Below, one piece after another: positions 46,357 to 57,500 of a DNA stretch of 64,000 nt. The stretch comes from Psococerastis gibbosa (taxonomy: Eukaryota > Arthropoda > Insecta > Psocodea > Psocidae): positions 7,192,001 through 7,256,000 of the forward strand of contig OZ020489.1 of NCBI GenBank assembly GCA_963971405.1. The letters are read 5' to 3'. The notes beneath the pieces are model-generated. The model had not been told where the DNA came from, ran no database searches, and saw nothing but the letters and a program-made list of their open reading frames with translations. Both the position numbers and the translations under genes were made by a program. How positions within the stretch are numbered: the first letter of the stretch is position 1; every line of letters starts with the position of its first letter.

Positions 46357-46612
46357 CTGCGTAGACTTCTAAGATTGCATCTCGGAGGCTCAGCAGCGAC
46401 TGTGAGGGCAGGAGGTTGTGCTCTGAAATTTATACTAAGATGCGGGGTGGTGGGGGGTGGAGGCGGAGTCATCCTCGCTCCTGATTGGCTCCGAGGATGA
46501 CTCCGCCTCCACCCCCCACCACCCCGCATCTTAGTATAAATTTCAGAGCACAACCTCCTGCCCTCACAGTCGCTGCTGAGCCTCCGAGATACAATCTTAG
46601 AAGTCTACGCAG

Positions 46613-46657
46613 TTCCACTGAAGATGTCGACCGCAGATGTTGACGAAACGTTTGGAA
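46613..46657 (+). ncRNA. Hammerhead-ribozyme-like motif, right arm
   Basis: In order: TTCCA (helix I strand), CTGAAGA (the CUGANGA core), one extra T, GTCGAC / 7-base loop / GTTGAC (helix II with one G-U pair), GAAAC, GT (helix III being just AC/GT without a loop), T as the cleavage-site base after 46652, then TGGAA, which pairs with TTCCA. This is the layout of the minimal type I hammerheads reported from Penelope-like elements. The extra T between core and helix II and the unusual GUU site are departures; activity is not assured, and short helix III forms usually need a dimer. Confidence 0.5.
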
Positions 46658-47610
46658 GTTCACTTTCACTTCGACCACGGCCCATCAGCCCGGATTCTAC
46701 TGGTTCCTCATTCGACTCCGGCCGTGAAAGCCTTTGCAGTTATACAATATCGTAAAATTATATGTTATGTTTGTTCAATACATTGCCTCCTCTCTGTGAA
46801 TAAACCAGATTTAGCGTCTGCAATACTGCCCGCTAAAGCCAAAAGCAACATCTTAAACTATACAGAAAGAATTTAAAGATTTGCTTTAATAAACAAGTTC
46901 CGTATATTATATAACATATGACATATTATATTTGACCTAATATTATCTATTGCCTTGTAATCTCGTGCACGTGCTAAATATCATAATGATATGTTTTATT
47001 TGTTCGATACATTGTCTCCGCTCTGCGAACAAACCAGATTTAGCGTCTGCAACACTGCCCGCTAAAGCCAAAAGCAACATCGAAAGATGCTTTATTAAAC
47101 AAGTTCCGTATATTGTAAGTAGGGTGGCATATTATTGTCTATTGTCTTGTAATTTAATATGTTCTAATAATATGTTAAGTTTGCCATGAATAGCTTCCTC
47201 TCTTCGAATAAACCAGAATTAACGTTTGCAATACTGCCCAATGCAGCAAAAGGCGTCATCTTAGACTATACTGAAAGAATCAATAAAACGTTATTCTAAA
47301 CAAGTTCCACATGTTAAGGTGGGTGACACATAATTGTCTATTGCCTTGTAAGTTAATCATATACATATATGTTCTGAATGCCAATGTATGTTAAGGTTGC
47401 CCTGCGTTGCTTCATCTTTACGAATAAACCAGAATTAGCGTTTGCAATATACTGCCCAATGCAGCCAAAGGCATCATCTTAGTCTATACTGAAAGAATCA
47501 ATAAAAGACTATATTAAACAAGTTCCACATGTTAAGATGGGTGACATAATATTATTGTTTATTGTCATACTTGTTGTCAATACCATATATGGTAATATGT
47601 TAAGGTTAGA

Positions 47611-47844
47611 CTCACTAAAATTGAATGGGTTAGAAGCCAATGTGTACAAGTAACATTTTTTTTCTTTACTTTATGAGATAAGTGACAATTTGCGAGAGCT
47701 AATCTGTGTAAGCAGCCAATTGGTATGGCTCTGTCATGTACAGTTGTTGAGCTATAAGGGGTTGGAAACATTGACCACCGTTAAAAGAATAATTAGGATT
47801 ATCCAACGTCAACTGCGTTTTTCTCGAAGTAAGCCTGAAAAATC
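47611..47844. other. No gene found
   Basis: Nothing recognised. Confidence 0.4.
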
Positions 47845-48015
47845 TTCGATGGCACAGTGCACTGTAGCTTGTTCGTACTTGTGCGAGTCTCTACACTATC
47901 ATGCTATTGGTGACCTGTCGTAATTCAACACAGGTATTACCTACAGAGCTAGAGGTGACTGAAGAGCTTATTCGGATACATTCATTGCATTGTTTGTATG
48001 CAAATAATCTTGTAT
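47845..48015 (-). repeat. Dispersed repeat family H
   Basis: Opposite orientation to 19105-19272; contains 'GTACTTGTGCGAGTCTCTAC' and TATTCGGATACATTCATTG. Confidence 0.5.
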
Positions 48016-48453
48016 TACAAAAAACAAAACAAACACATTAGCTTCTATAACCTATTCAATTTTAATAGAAGATGAGCTGTGTAAGAGATTACCGGAAGTG
48101 AAAGATTCTCTCTTCTCTGCGAAGACATCAGATGCTACTTCAGCAGCAATGCAATAGTACCCACACCACTTCGCTACAACACAAATGGATGAAAATGGGG
48201 TAAAGAAATCATCATTGAAGTTCATACCTGCATCAGCTACGGCATAGTCCCATACAAAATCGAGAAAAAAGCAGAAGTGCTGCAATGGGCCAGGTTTAGA
48301 ATTCCTACGCTTTACCTCGTCGTTTAGTACCGGGAAAGCGTTCTAATTCTAATACCTGAACCTTTGTCTTATCGTCGGAACTCATACTTCCTCGCTCAGA
48401 CTAGACCTGCTTACTGTAGAACTATAAATATCTGGAACAAAGTTTTTATACTG
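48016..48453. other. No gene found
   Basis: Contains short coding-like stretches at about 48066-48160 and 48245-48330; see rejected items. Confidence 0.4.
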
Positions 48454-48797
48454 TTGTTTCTAACGCCTGCTTTCAGCATTTCTGCTTTGAATAAGCAACC
48501 CTGTCAGCCTAGCGGGGGGAGTGAGTATATTTGTTAACTTGACCCTAAGGGCAGACTTTTTCACCTCGAGGAAAGGGGAGTTGACTGCGACAGGGTAGAC
48601 CTCCTGATTATAGTGGACTCCGAACCACTTGGGAAACATGGTAAAGTCACACGATTTAATCGGAGGTGACCAGGACTCGATACTCACTTAGGAGTGACAT
48701 AGCGCGTTATCATGTCCCACCATGCACCACTACCAAGTTTGCCGCAGTTTGAAACATGCTCTGCTCCAATGGATTCAAAATGGTGAGGCCTTTGGCA
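48454..48797 (-). repeat. 5S-like SINE, subfamily B
   Basis: The minus-strand head at 48797 is GCCAAAGGCCTCACCATTTT followed by GAATCCATTGG, resembling the 5S rRNA start GCCTACGGCCATACCACGCT and GAAT. The shared core, B-type body and an AAC-like tail at the left are all present. Confidence 0.65.
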
Positions 48798-48864
48798 ATT
48801 TTTTATTCTTGACTATATACTATTATCGTAGGGAAATAGAAATGAAAAAAATTAAACAGTGAAA

Positions 48865-48925
48865 TTGCAACCTTCTTCTTTGAATGATTTTTCTATCGAA
48901 GATTGGCGATCATCATGGCAACAGT
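48865..48925 (-). mobile_element. LINE 3'-end remnant
   Basis: The minus strand has TTGCCATGATGATCGCC followed by AATCTTCGATAGAAAA and a GAA tail, as at 8398-8458. Confidence 0.45.
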
Positions 48926-49230
48926 ATTAATCATAAAGACAAGTATGTAGAGTATCGCTCCTTTGAAGATAAATTGTATCCTGACAGGAGATGTAAAAAA
49001 AATCGTCATAACTTTAGAATACATTGCAATAAAATAAAACAAGAATGCAGCTCATTACAATTGACTATACATAGCGGTTATATTCTCTATTATCCCTCTA
49101 AATTCTGGTTTAACCATCAAACAATACGTCATCCAAATATGTAATTTAGCCGATGGTTTAATTGGAAATGCGAGCGTAAGTGACATTGTATGAGAAGAGA
49201 CATTGGGTTTCTCAATCAAAAGCCCTGTCT
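48926..49230. other. No gene found
   Basis: Nothing recognised. Confidence 0.4.
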
Positions 49231-50010
49231 GACAATTGTCTTTGATCTGAAACCTACCCCTTTCCCTCCTTCCTGCCACAGGCAACCCTATAGTCACCCC
49301 CTCGCTCTAGTCAGGCTAACAATAGCTCTAACTAATCCTAGTGTGATGACGCATATACCTCCTAGGGTTTGCTCGAATTAAGTCCGATAAGTCAACCCAA
49401 TCTGGGTCCGATATTTTATTATATATCATTATATTATTATTGTAATGTATTATTATTATTTGTTTATTTATTCATGACTGAAAAAAACCTAAAGCCAATA
49501 TTATATAATGCCATTTTTCAAAGGTTTTTTTTTGTTGAAATTTTCTAACAATTGTCTTTGACCTGAAACCGACCCCTTTCCTTCCTTCCTGCCACAGGCA
49601 ACCCTAGCCACCCCCTAGTCAGCCAAACAATAATAATTATACTCCTGGTGTTATGACGCATATACCTCCTAGGGTTTGCTCGAATTAAGTCCGATGAGTC
49701 AACCCAATCTGCGTCCGAAATTTTATTATTATTGTTATTATATACCTGTATTATTATAAAATTATTGTAATATATTAATATTATGTATTAATTTGTTCAT
49801 GACTGAAAACAACCTAAGTCCAATATATAATGCAATTTTTCAGAGTTTTTTTTACAGTTTCTGAATATTGTCTTTGATCTTAAACCTACCCGTTTCCCTC
49901 CTTACTGCCTCGGGCGGGCAACCCTATAGTCACCCCCTCTCTCTCTAGTCAGGCAAACAATAGCCCTAATCCTAGTGTGATAACGCATACACCTCCTAGG
50001 GTTTGATCTA
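49231..50010. repeat. Tandem array, three units of about 317 bp
   Basis: ATTGTCTTTGATCTGAAACC recurs near 49234, 49551 and 49866, each followed by 'CCTTCCTGCCACAGGCAACC' or a variant, CATATACCTCCTAGGGTTTG and an ATT-rich spacer. The third unit is incomplete. Confidence 0.85.
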
Positions 50011-50576
50011 ATGAAGACTGATATGCCTGAAAAACCTTTAAACCCAATATAGGACTGACGCCCCCTCCCCCAGGATAGGGCCTGAGCTTAGTCCTATTCA
50101 TTGTTGAGACCCATAACAGCAGCATGTCCATCAATAGTGAAAGTAACATCAATATGAAGCTATTAATTTGCACTCTACTATAGAATTAAGCTTCGAATCC
50201 GAGAATTTGCACCGACCTTGTTGGATGCGTGTTAAACTCGGATGATAATTTAGTGATAAGGGATAAATGGAATGTCCATTTCTAGGTGATTAATCATGGA
50301 ATCAATGGTTAATCTAAATGTATTTTTGTTCACCATGTAAACTACAATAGCTATCGTTTCAATATTTATCTGGCTATTTCCAAACTATCCCACCAGGAGC
50401 TGGCTGTTACTATGAGATCTTTACACGCACACTACAATATTTTTTTTAAAATTAATCTTGTGCATTTTGATGTACAATACGTTTTGTCTACAACTGCGTT
50501 ATACATCTTCAGTGGAAGCATAGATGAATGAATCATGTAGAAAACTGGTCAACTATAGAAACCCCCGTGACAGTCG
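50011..50576. other. No gene found
   Basis: Nothing recognised. Confidence 0.5.
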
Positions 50577-50690
50577 TGGCCAACTCCGAAGCATGACCAG
50601 AAAATGTAGCAACTGTGGGACTCCGACCAACAACCTTTCCAGTGAAAGTCAGAGTCCGTAGCCTACCACTAATCTACATGTTCTGATATA
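50577..50690 (-). repeat. tRNA-Glu-like SINE, head part
   Basis: The minus strand keeps GACTTTCACTGGAAAGG and a changed B box GGTCGGAGTCC with the CATGCTTCGGAG body start; the 3' half is missing. Confidence 0.6.
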
Positions 50691-50839
50691 TAAGAAAAGA
50701 TATACAGTATATATAGTAGGAATTTACACTTTAAAAATTCTATGCCTACCCAACCCTAAAAGTTATCTTACCCTCACCAGTATAAGGTTAAGTGCATCCA
50801 ACTACCCATATTGGGCTCTTCAACGTTCTTCAGAACTGT

Positions 50840-51007
50840 TGTTTCCAACATCTGCTTTCAGCATTTCTGCTTTAAGCAGTCCTGTCAGCCTGGCGGGTGG
50901 AGTGAGTCTGTTTGTTAACTTGAGGCATTAAATCGGAGATGGCCAGGACTCGACACGCATGTAGACTGACTTGTACCTAATAGTCTGAGCGCGTTATCCG
51001 CCATGTC
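50840..51007 (-). repeat. 5S-like SINE, subfamily B, internally deleted
   Basis: The B-type 3' part (CTTTCAGCATTTCTGCTTTA, GTGAGTCTGTTTGTTAACTT) is joined to a late part of the core (CCAGGACTCGACACGCATGT); the head and the middle are missing. Confidence 0.6.
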
Positions 51008-51080
51008 CTTAGAACGCCTGAAATGGGTGTACACCAAAAACGACTCATGACATATTTAAATGCTTCAAATTTAATTTAAT

Positions 51081-51475
51081 CATCTGGACAGCCCTACTAT
51101 ACTCGAAAGAGTTCACCTCAGGGTCAATATCAAGAATACACGATCGAAAACTTTGTTTGTTGCCAACTCTACTTGTAAGTCACCGCTTGTTAGGATCATT
51201 GGGGTTATAAACAAACTTAATGTTCCTGATCCATTTGCACTGAGCCTACCATCCTTCAGGACAGCTATCGTGGGCATTATAAGCAGGCCTGTGCCGTAGG
51301 GTGAATTGTTGATTTATAGGTATGTAGTTTTAGTTCTTAGTATTTTACTTATTTTGTTTTTTTTATGCCTTTGTGTGTATTTTTGGGTTGCATGTACTGT
51401 ATCATGTAAGAGTCATCGTTGTGGACCTGATCTGTTGATGGCTCAAATATAAACTATTATTATTATTATTATTAT
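51081..51475 (+). mobile_element. Strongly 5'-truncated LINE, same family as 33706-34506
   Basis: From CTGGACAGCCCTACTATACT to the ATT tail it matches the last part of 33706-34506 with only a few substitutions and one small length difference in the UTR. It encodes just the last ~70 codons. Target duplication not clear because the flanks are AT-rich. Confidence 0.85.
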
Positions 51476-53915
51476 TAAATAATCGCTCTTAAAAACTTGC
51501 CCTCAAGGTGCACAGGTGCGGGAAAATTCAGTTAATGTTCGCATGGGCCCACGAGTAATTATTATTTACAAAGCAGTGGTTTCAAAATTATCTGGTTTCG
51601 CAGGAAGCCAGCCACCGAAGCTACGAATTAGGTAATGCGAAATGCTATGGATGAAGGGAGATGGAATAATTCTGTACACAAAGGGGGCACAAATTTGAAG
51701 GCATCTTCTGCTAATTCAATTAGGGATTCATCACTGCACGACAGAAATTGGGTGACAGGCATATACATTTTGCGTACAGCCCCTGGAAATGAGGCTTCCA
51801 TAGAACTTTTTTAATAGGTAAGAATTTATGTTTTGATAATTTTTCAATTGAAAAAAAAAAGAATTGATTATGGTACCGTTTATGATATATACTAATGGAA
51901 TTCAGTAATAGTGAACGGGTAGATTTCTTATTTTCTCAATTAATAGCCTACATTGTAGGTATCGTAACACATAACTATAAGTTGTTTCAGGTAAATAATT
52001 GACCTAGAGTTAAATTTCCGCTGTTTTAATTTTCCTTATCCTAAAGCATAAATCCAGATTGATTTATGAAGCAGTTGCAAAGGCTATAGAATTGACAGGC
52101 TACTACATAATATAATATACTATATATAATACGACTAGGCCTATATTATTTCACCCAATAATAATGACATGGAGTACAACGCATTGAGGCACAGATGAAT
52201 CCATTACTTATACATTAGTATTAAAAAAAAGTCCTCAAAACTGGAACCTACTTGGTAAAGCAGCATACAGGCCAATCTGGTGTTAAATTTATTACTCTTT
52301 TTAGTATCTACGTAGAACATACCTGAAGTTAGAAAGTGTCGATAAAAAAGTTCCACAATAAAATGATTTTTTTAGTCACTTTTAATGAAAGTTGACTTGA
52401 TAAAATTACGTTACTCGTGAGTTCGTGGAATTTCATGTTAGTAAACTTAATAAAATTTTAATAAACAAGCTTATTAAAATTTGTAATTAAAATTAGTGTT
52501 GTTGAAACCATGGAGCTAATAAAACTATGGAGCCACCATGTCGTATTTCGGCTGTGCTGGAGGACTGAAGCCACGACCACGCCCCCTCATAAGTGCATTT
52601 TGGCGGGAAATTCAAATTTAATAGTTTTATTATATGTTTTCTTTATAGTTTTCTTTGTTGTTTCATATATGATTATATTTATTATATATATTGTTTAAAA
52701 TTTGAATTCAAAGTACTGAAAGATCTGCATTAAAAAAATTTATTTTTATCTAAAAGTAGGAAAAACTTTGCTAAAAATATTGTTTAAAATGTAAATTAAA
52801 AGTACTCCTAGTTCTGCATAAAAATATTGCTGGTTAGCTGGCATGATTTTCCGTTCTAAATAATCTTTAAATAATCAAATAAAAAATAAAATGTTAACAT
52901 GGTATCAAATGGCAAAAGGCTCAATCTGGTCCTATACTACGGTACGGAAATAGCCGAAGTCAAGCGGCTTCAACCCGAATGTTTACGATGAGTCTATAGT
53001 TTTACTATGTCTATGGTTGAAACTAAAATAAATGCAGAAAAAATAACTTTGATGAAGAAACTAAATGTATTGAACTAACTAATGCCCTAAGCTCTGAACA
53101 CTTTCGGCATGTACTGACATCAACAAAGCGGTGATATTTTAATTTTTTGCCATAAAAATATCGAGAGGAAGTGACATAGTGGACATTGATAATGACTCCA
53201 ATATAAGTAATTCAGGTAAAATCAATCGCATCGTTGTGGTGGATTTTGAGAATAAATGTTTACGGTTTATTTTAGTGCTTTGCTCTGTTACAATCTACTA
53301 CCTGACCTAGATAAGATGACAACACTTTGTGTTCCCAAAAAAGCGGAAAACCGAGATTGTTTGATTTTTATAGTGTTCCTTGTGCCATCAGTACATAAAA
53401 TATAACTTACATACATGCCGAATTTCATCAAAATGCAACGAGTAGCCTGTCCAGTAATCAAAATAATTTTTGGGAGTTCCTGGGACACCAAAACAATCTC
53501 GAGCATCACAAATCCAGATGGCAAACATATTGTGTGACAGATCGTTGCGCGAAATGAGAAAATACCCAACACAATCTTGTCAACATAGGCCTCGCTCTAG
53601 ATTACTACCGACTTACCTGCTTTCACCCAGAAAGGAAATTTTGGTCTGAGAAGGATTTCTGTTAAATCCAAAGAAAGGTTCCGCACGACGAAGTTGGCAA
53701 ATCTTTTAAACAAATTGGAAAGGGACTGAGAATGAAAATGGATTGGGTTGGAGTTGACGAAAATTGAAAATATCCAACATCTTTTCCAATTTTACCACTG
53801 CTACTTTTAAATCTGTTTCAGAATTTCCAAAATTTGGATTTAGTGTATAGGTACGTTGTATATTCCGATTGATGACACAGGCTTACTGAAGGCTATATTG
53901 TGCAATAAATTAAAA
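51476..53915. other. No gene found; one family D fragment
   Basis: AT-rich 2.4 kb. ACCTGAAGTTAGAAAGTGTC near 52322 is a family D fragment, as is possibly 53400-53500 (CCGAATTTCATCAAAATGCA). Nothing else was recognised. Confidence 0.45.
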
Positions 53916-54940
53916 CTGGCTGGCAGGGCCGTGCCGTCCATTGAGGCAATGAGGCAGCCGCTTCAGGCGCCACGCTGCGGGGGGCGCCAAATTGGACAAA
54001 AATGTATCCTAAATATACCTTCTAGATTTTCTTTTTATTGAAAACAAAAATTTTAAATATTGACATGAATGCAATATAAAAAAGAATAAAATTTAAAATA
54101 ATTGTAAAACTCAGAACTAAACAAACTATTTCAAACTTTTTGGCGGCTTTTCAGTCGATACTCGATAGGTAAGTGTTTCTTGTTTACGCGTGTCGCGTGG
54201 TATCATGTTTGTTTACAAATGGCGCTTGGTTAATTTTTAAAGGCCCAAATTGGTGTTTTTTTATTTTCTTGCGAAAAATATCTTTGTGTTAAATTTAAAT
54301 TTAGCTTCCTCCCCTAATACTCTGCCCTTCCCAATGCCCCAGTGACTGGTGAGTGCTTTCCGACCCCGTTGGGCTGACTTAAATACAAAGTACAAATCCT
54401 CTATACAGACGCCGTGGGTAGCTTTTGTGAACAATTACCTTACCTAGCTACATACTGTATAAAGTATAACTTATGGTAAGTAAATTTGAGCAGTAGGCTA
54501 CATATAGTATATGTATTTATTTATGTATGTAGCTATGCTATTGCATATTTCAGTGAAGGAAGGGTAGCGCGTTTGCCTTGTACACTACAATAGCTAATTT
54601 ATTTACTGTAAGTATTTAGGCATTCATTGCCATGGTTGCCGGTTTCCATTGGCTAGTATCTGTACTGTATGTGTGGGTGTGCATGCACTATGCACGTAGA
54701 GCTAAAGCCTAAACTAATGGATGGATTTTGATCAAACTTCACACATATATTAAGGGACACGAGCACAAAACAGAAGGATTGCAAATTTCACTGCCCCCAA
54801 AAATCAGGTTTTCAATTTTTTTTCCTAAAAAACGGCTCTAACGATTTTGATTAAATTTTAAGAGATGTTAGTCATAAAAATCAATAAAAATACCAAAGTC
54901 ACTTCCTCCAGAAAATTTGTGTAATTCAGAAAATAATTTA

Positions 54941-54946
54941 TTTCAG
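54941..54946 (+). promoter_or_regulatory. Likely 3' splice site before the transposase start
   Basis: TTATTTCAG ends at 54946, eight bases before the ATG at 54954, inside a pyrimidine/AT-rich tract. It suggests a 5' UTR intron in the 1-kb leader. Inferred from sequence alone. Confidence 0.4.
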
Positions 54947-54953
54947 TGCAAGC

Positions 54954-57398
54954 ATGTCAGAAAAACGTGGAAAATTGTCCGGATATCAGAACAAGCTAAA
55001 ACGACAGAAGAGAGAAGAAGAAAATATAAAGTTGAGTAAAGCTATGAAGGCCTTCACCAGCAACAATAATTCAACCGAAGAATCGCCTGTGATATTGAAT
55101 TGTCACGCATCCGAGCCGATAAATGATGATACACCATCGGGACCATCCAGTTCTAACGAAGTCTCTGAATTAAGTTCTGACCCAGCCTTATGGGGATTTT
55201 CAATTACTTCGGCAATTCGTCAAATATTGGTAGAAAGGGGCCCGCAACAAGTACGACAATTCCAATTTCCAGCCAACAGCTCAAAACGTAGATTTGTAGC
55301 ATCAAATTATGAGATGGTTTTGCAAAATGGCGAAGTTGTACAAAGAAATTGGCTCATTTATTCTGTTTCAAACGACTCCGTGTTTTGTTTCTGTTGCAAA
55401 CTTTTTGATCAGTCAGACGTCTCTCAATGGCCAAAAGCAGGCTTTTCCGATTGGCAGAATATTGGCAGAACCCTCAAGTCTCATGAAAAATCGAAATACC
55501 ACAGGGATGCCTTTCGAAAATGGAAAGAATTTAACTCAAGATTGCGGATGAAAAGAACCATAGACGATGAGTACCAACGACTTACTGAAATGGAGATTCA
55601 GCACTGGAGAGGAGTCATTAAAAGAATAATTTCTTTAATTAGGGCGTTGGCAACGCAATGTTTAGCTCTGCGAGGATCAAATGAACATTTGTTTGCCGAA
55701 AATAACGGAAACTTTCTTAAATTTATAGAATTTCTTGCAGAGTTTGATCCTGTTATGGAGGAACACATTAGAAGAGTTCAAAGGGCATCAGACAAACCGT
55801 CTGTTACTTATTTAAGCAACCGTATACAAGATGAATTGATTCAATTAATGGGGCAAACTGTTTTAGAAAAAATTTTGGAATTAACAAATACAGCTAAGTA
55901 TTTTTCAGTGATAGCAGATTGTACGCCTGATGTAAGCCATACTGAGCAACTGTCCTTAACAGTAAGAATTGTTACCCTCAACAAAAAAATTAAAAAGTAT
56001 GAAATTCATGAATTTTTCGTTGGGTTTTTTGAGGCTACCAATTCGACTGGTGAAGCTTTGGCTGAGCTTATTCTGGCGCATTTAAAGAAATTGGGATTCA
56101 CGTTGAAGTGGTTAAGAGGTCAGGGATACGACAATGGCGCCAACATGAAAGGAGTGAGAAAAGGTGTACAAAGTCGCATCCTTAAAAATTATCCTCGAGC
56201 TTTTTATGTGCCATGTGCAAATCATACTTTAAACCTTGTTGTAAATGATGCGGCTTCATGTACCTTGGAAACCACATCATTCTTTTCTACCGTACAAGAA
56301 CTATATAACTTTTTATCCGCTTCTACAAAGCGTTGGGAGGCCTTAAAAAAACATGTCACTCAGTTGACTATCAAACCCTTGAGTGCTACTAGATGGTCTA
56401 GTAGAATCGATGCATTGAAACCACTGAGGTATCAACTAGGCGATGTGTATGACACATTGATAGATATCATGGAAGATGAAAGGACTGACGAAGAGGCTAA
56501 AGTAAGAGCTAGAGGGTTGGCTAGAAGCATTAATAATTACAAATTTATCTGTGGGTTAGTTCTGTGGTATAATATTTTATTTGAAGTGAATGTGGTTTCC
56601 AAGTTACTTCAATCAATTACAATAAATCTTTCGGACTGCGTAACACTTTTATCAGAGACAATTAACAGGATTCAAGCATTTAGAGAAGCAGGGCTGGAGC
56701 ATATAAAAATTACAGCCAACGAAATCGCAGACGAAATGGAATGCAATAAGGAATTCCCTAAAGAAATGGAGGTAAGGGCCAGAAAAAAAAAGCGACAATT
56801 TGATGAAAAAGCAGAAGATGAACCTTTAAATGAAGAAAAAAAATTTGCTGTAAATTTTTTTTATTATATTTTAGACAAAACCATTACTTCATTGTGTGAG
56901 CGATTCCAACTTCTACAAAATCATAGTAAGAATTTCCAATTTTTATATGATATCTATAAAATTAGAGATATTGATGACGAAACTCTTGAAACTTTTTGTA
57001 AAGAACTTGGAAATATTTTAACAGCTGACAATGAATCTGATATAAATGGAATTGATTTACAAGATGAGTTGCGTGATGTGGCCCGTTTATTGCCTAAATC
57101 CATGAAGCCTTTAGACACTCTCAATTATTTAGTGGAAAACGAGTTGGAACCGTTGTACGCCAACCTAATTGTGGCCTTACGAATACTCCTCACCCTGCCC
57201 GTATCTGTTGCGAGTGGGGAGAGGAGCTTTTCAAAACTGAAAATAATTAAAAATTATTTAAGAAATTCTATTAGTCAACTGAAACTGTCCAACTTAGCTG
57301 TAATATCGATTGAGTCTGGCTTGGCCGCCACTCTCGACTATACTGATTTGATTGACGAATTTGCCAAATTGAAAGTAAGGAAAGTAAAATTGAAGTAG
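54954..57398 (+). CDS. hAT transposase (TTF-type zinc finger, DUF4371, C-terminal dimerisation), ZMYM1-like
   Basis: 814 residues, normal length for this group. A basic, low-complexity N-terminus is followed by a TTF-type zinc finger (FCFCCKLFD at about 144-152 with H177 and H183). A DUF4371-type RNase-H-like catalytic core comes next, with D322 in VIADCTPDVSHTEQ, D393 in GQGYDNGANM, CANHTLNLV at 421-429 and the TRW of LSATRW at 479-481. A C-terminal hAT dimerisation region at about 735-787 includes LPVSVASGERSFSKLK. I did not pin down the third catalytic acid. It would cut the element out at its terminal repeats and join it to an 8-bp staggered site. Many animal genomes annotate such genes as 'zinc finger MYM-type protein 1-like'; the terminal repeats and target duplication show it is a mobile transposase, not a domesticated host gene. 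The ATG chosen is the first in the frame and sits just after a splice-acceptor-like site. Confidence 0.95.
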   Translation: MSEKRGKLSGYQNKLKRQKREEENIKLSKAMKAFTSNNNSTEESPVILNCHASEPINDDTPSGPSSSNEVSELSSDPALWGFSITSAIRQILVERGPQQVRQFQFPANSSKRRFVASNYEMVLQNGEVVQRNWLIYSVSNDSVFCFCCKLFDQSDVSQWPKAGFSDWQNIGRTLKSHEKSKYHRDAFRKWKEFNSRLRMKRTIDDEYQRLTEMEIQHWRGVIKRIISLIRALATQCLALRGSNEHLFAENNGNFLKFIEFLAEFDPVMEEHIRRVQRASDKPSVTYLSNRIQDELIQLMGQTVLEKILELTNTAKYFSVIADCTPDVSHTEQLSLTVRIVTLNKKIKKYEIHEFFVGFFEATNSTGEALAELILAHLKKLGFTLKWLRGQGYDNGANMKGVRKGVQSRILKNYPRAFYVPCANHTLNLVVNDAASCTLETTSFFSTVQELYNFLSASTKRWEALKKHVTQLTIKPLSATRWSSRIDALKPLRYQLGDVYDTLIDIMEDERTDEEAKVRARGLARSINNYKFICGLVLWYNILFEVNVVSKLLQSITINLSDCVTLLSETINRIQAFREAGLEHIKITANEIADEMECNKEFPKEMEVRARKKKRQFDEKAEDEPLNEEKKFAVNFFYYILDKTITSLCERFQLLQNHSKNFQFLYDIYKIRDIDDETLETFCKELGNILTADNESDINGIDLQDELRDVARLLPKSMKPLDTLNYLVENELEPLYANLIVALRILLTLPVSVASGERSFSKLKIIKNYLRNSISQLKLSNLAVISIESGLAATLDYTDLIDEFAKLKVRKVKLK

Positions 57399-57500
57399 CC
57401 TAATATTGTTAAAATGTACCATTATGCCAGTAATTACTTTCCATTTTATGAGGAGTTTCATGAAGAACTAGGAAAATTCTTTTTTATAACTTCAATGCGT

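Larger units (their letters stand above)
46259..46744. mobile_element. Penelope-like fold-back insertion, 486 bp, with 12-bp target duplication
   Basis: Arms 46259-46477 and 46492-46710 (219 bp each) are almost perfect inverted copies around a 14-bp spacer. A 34-bp unpaired tail (46711-46744) follows the right arm. CAATATCGTAAA flanks both sides (46247-46258 and 46745-46756). Inverted terminal copies, a variable-length target duplication and a short tail extension are known traits of Penelope-like retroelements. No RT or GIY-YIG domain is present, so this is a terminal-repeat-only insertion. Related pieces lie at 31695-31860 and 59282-59470. A plain inverted duplication of an unknown MITE is the alternative. 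Confidence 0.75.
45530..47610. repeat. Satellite-like array, about eight units of 180-247 bp
   Basis: Unit starts (TATGTTAAGTTTGCCCTACA and variants) lie near 45533, 45778, 46023, 46757, 46990, 47168, 47391 and 47596. Units contain TCTCCTCTYTGCGAA, ACCAGATTTAGCG, TACTGCCC, AGCAACATCTTA and TATTGTCTATTG blocks. Units 1-3 are most alike; the right-hand units are shorter and more diverged. The array is interrupted by the insertion at 46259-46744. Confidence 0.85.

Noticed and set aside
48066-48330. Coding-like stretches EDELCKRLPEVKDSLFSAKT and IVPYKIEKKAEVLQWARF
   Set aside because: They lie in different frames, end at nearby stops and lack clear splice sites; they might be a host pseudogene but the evidence is too thin.
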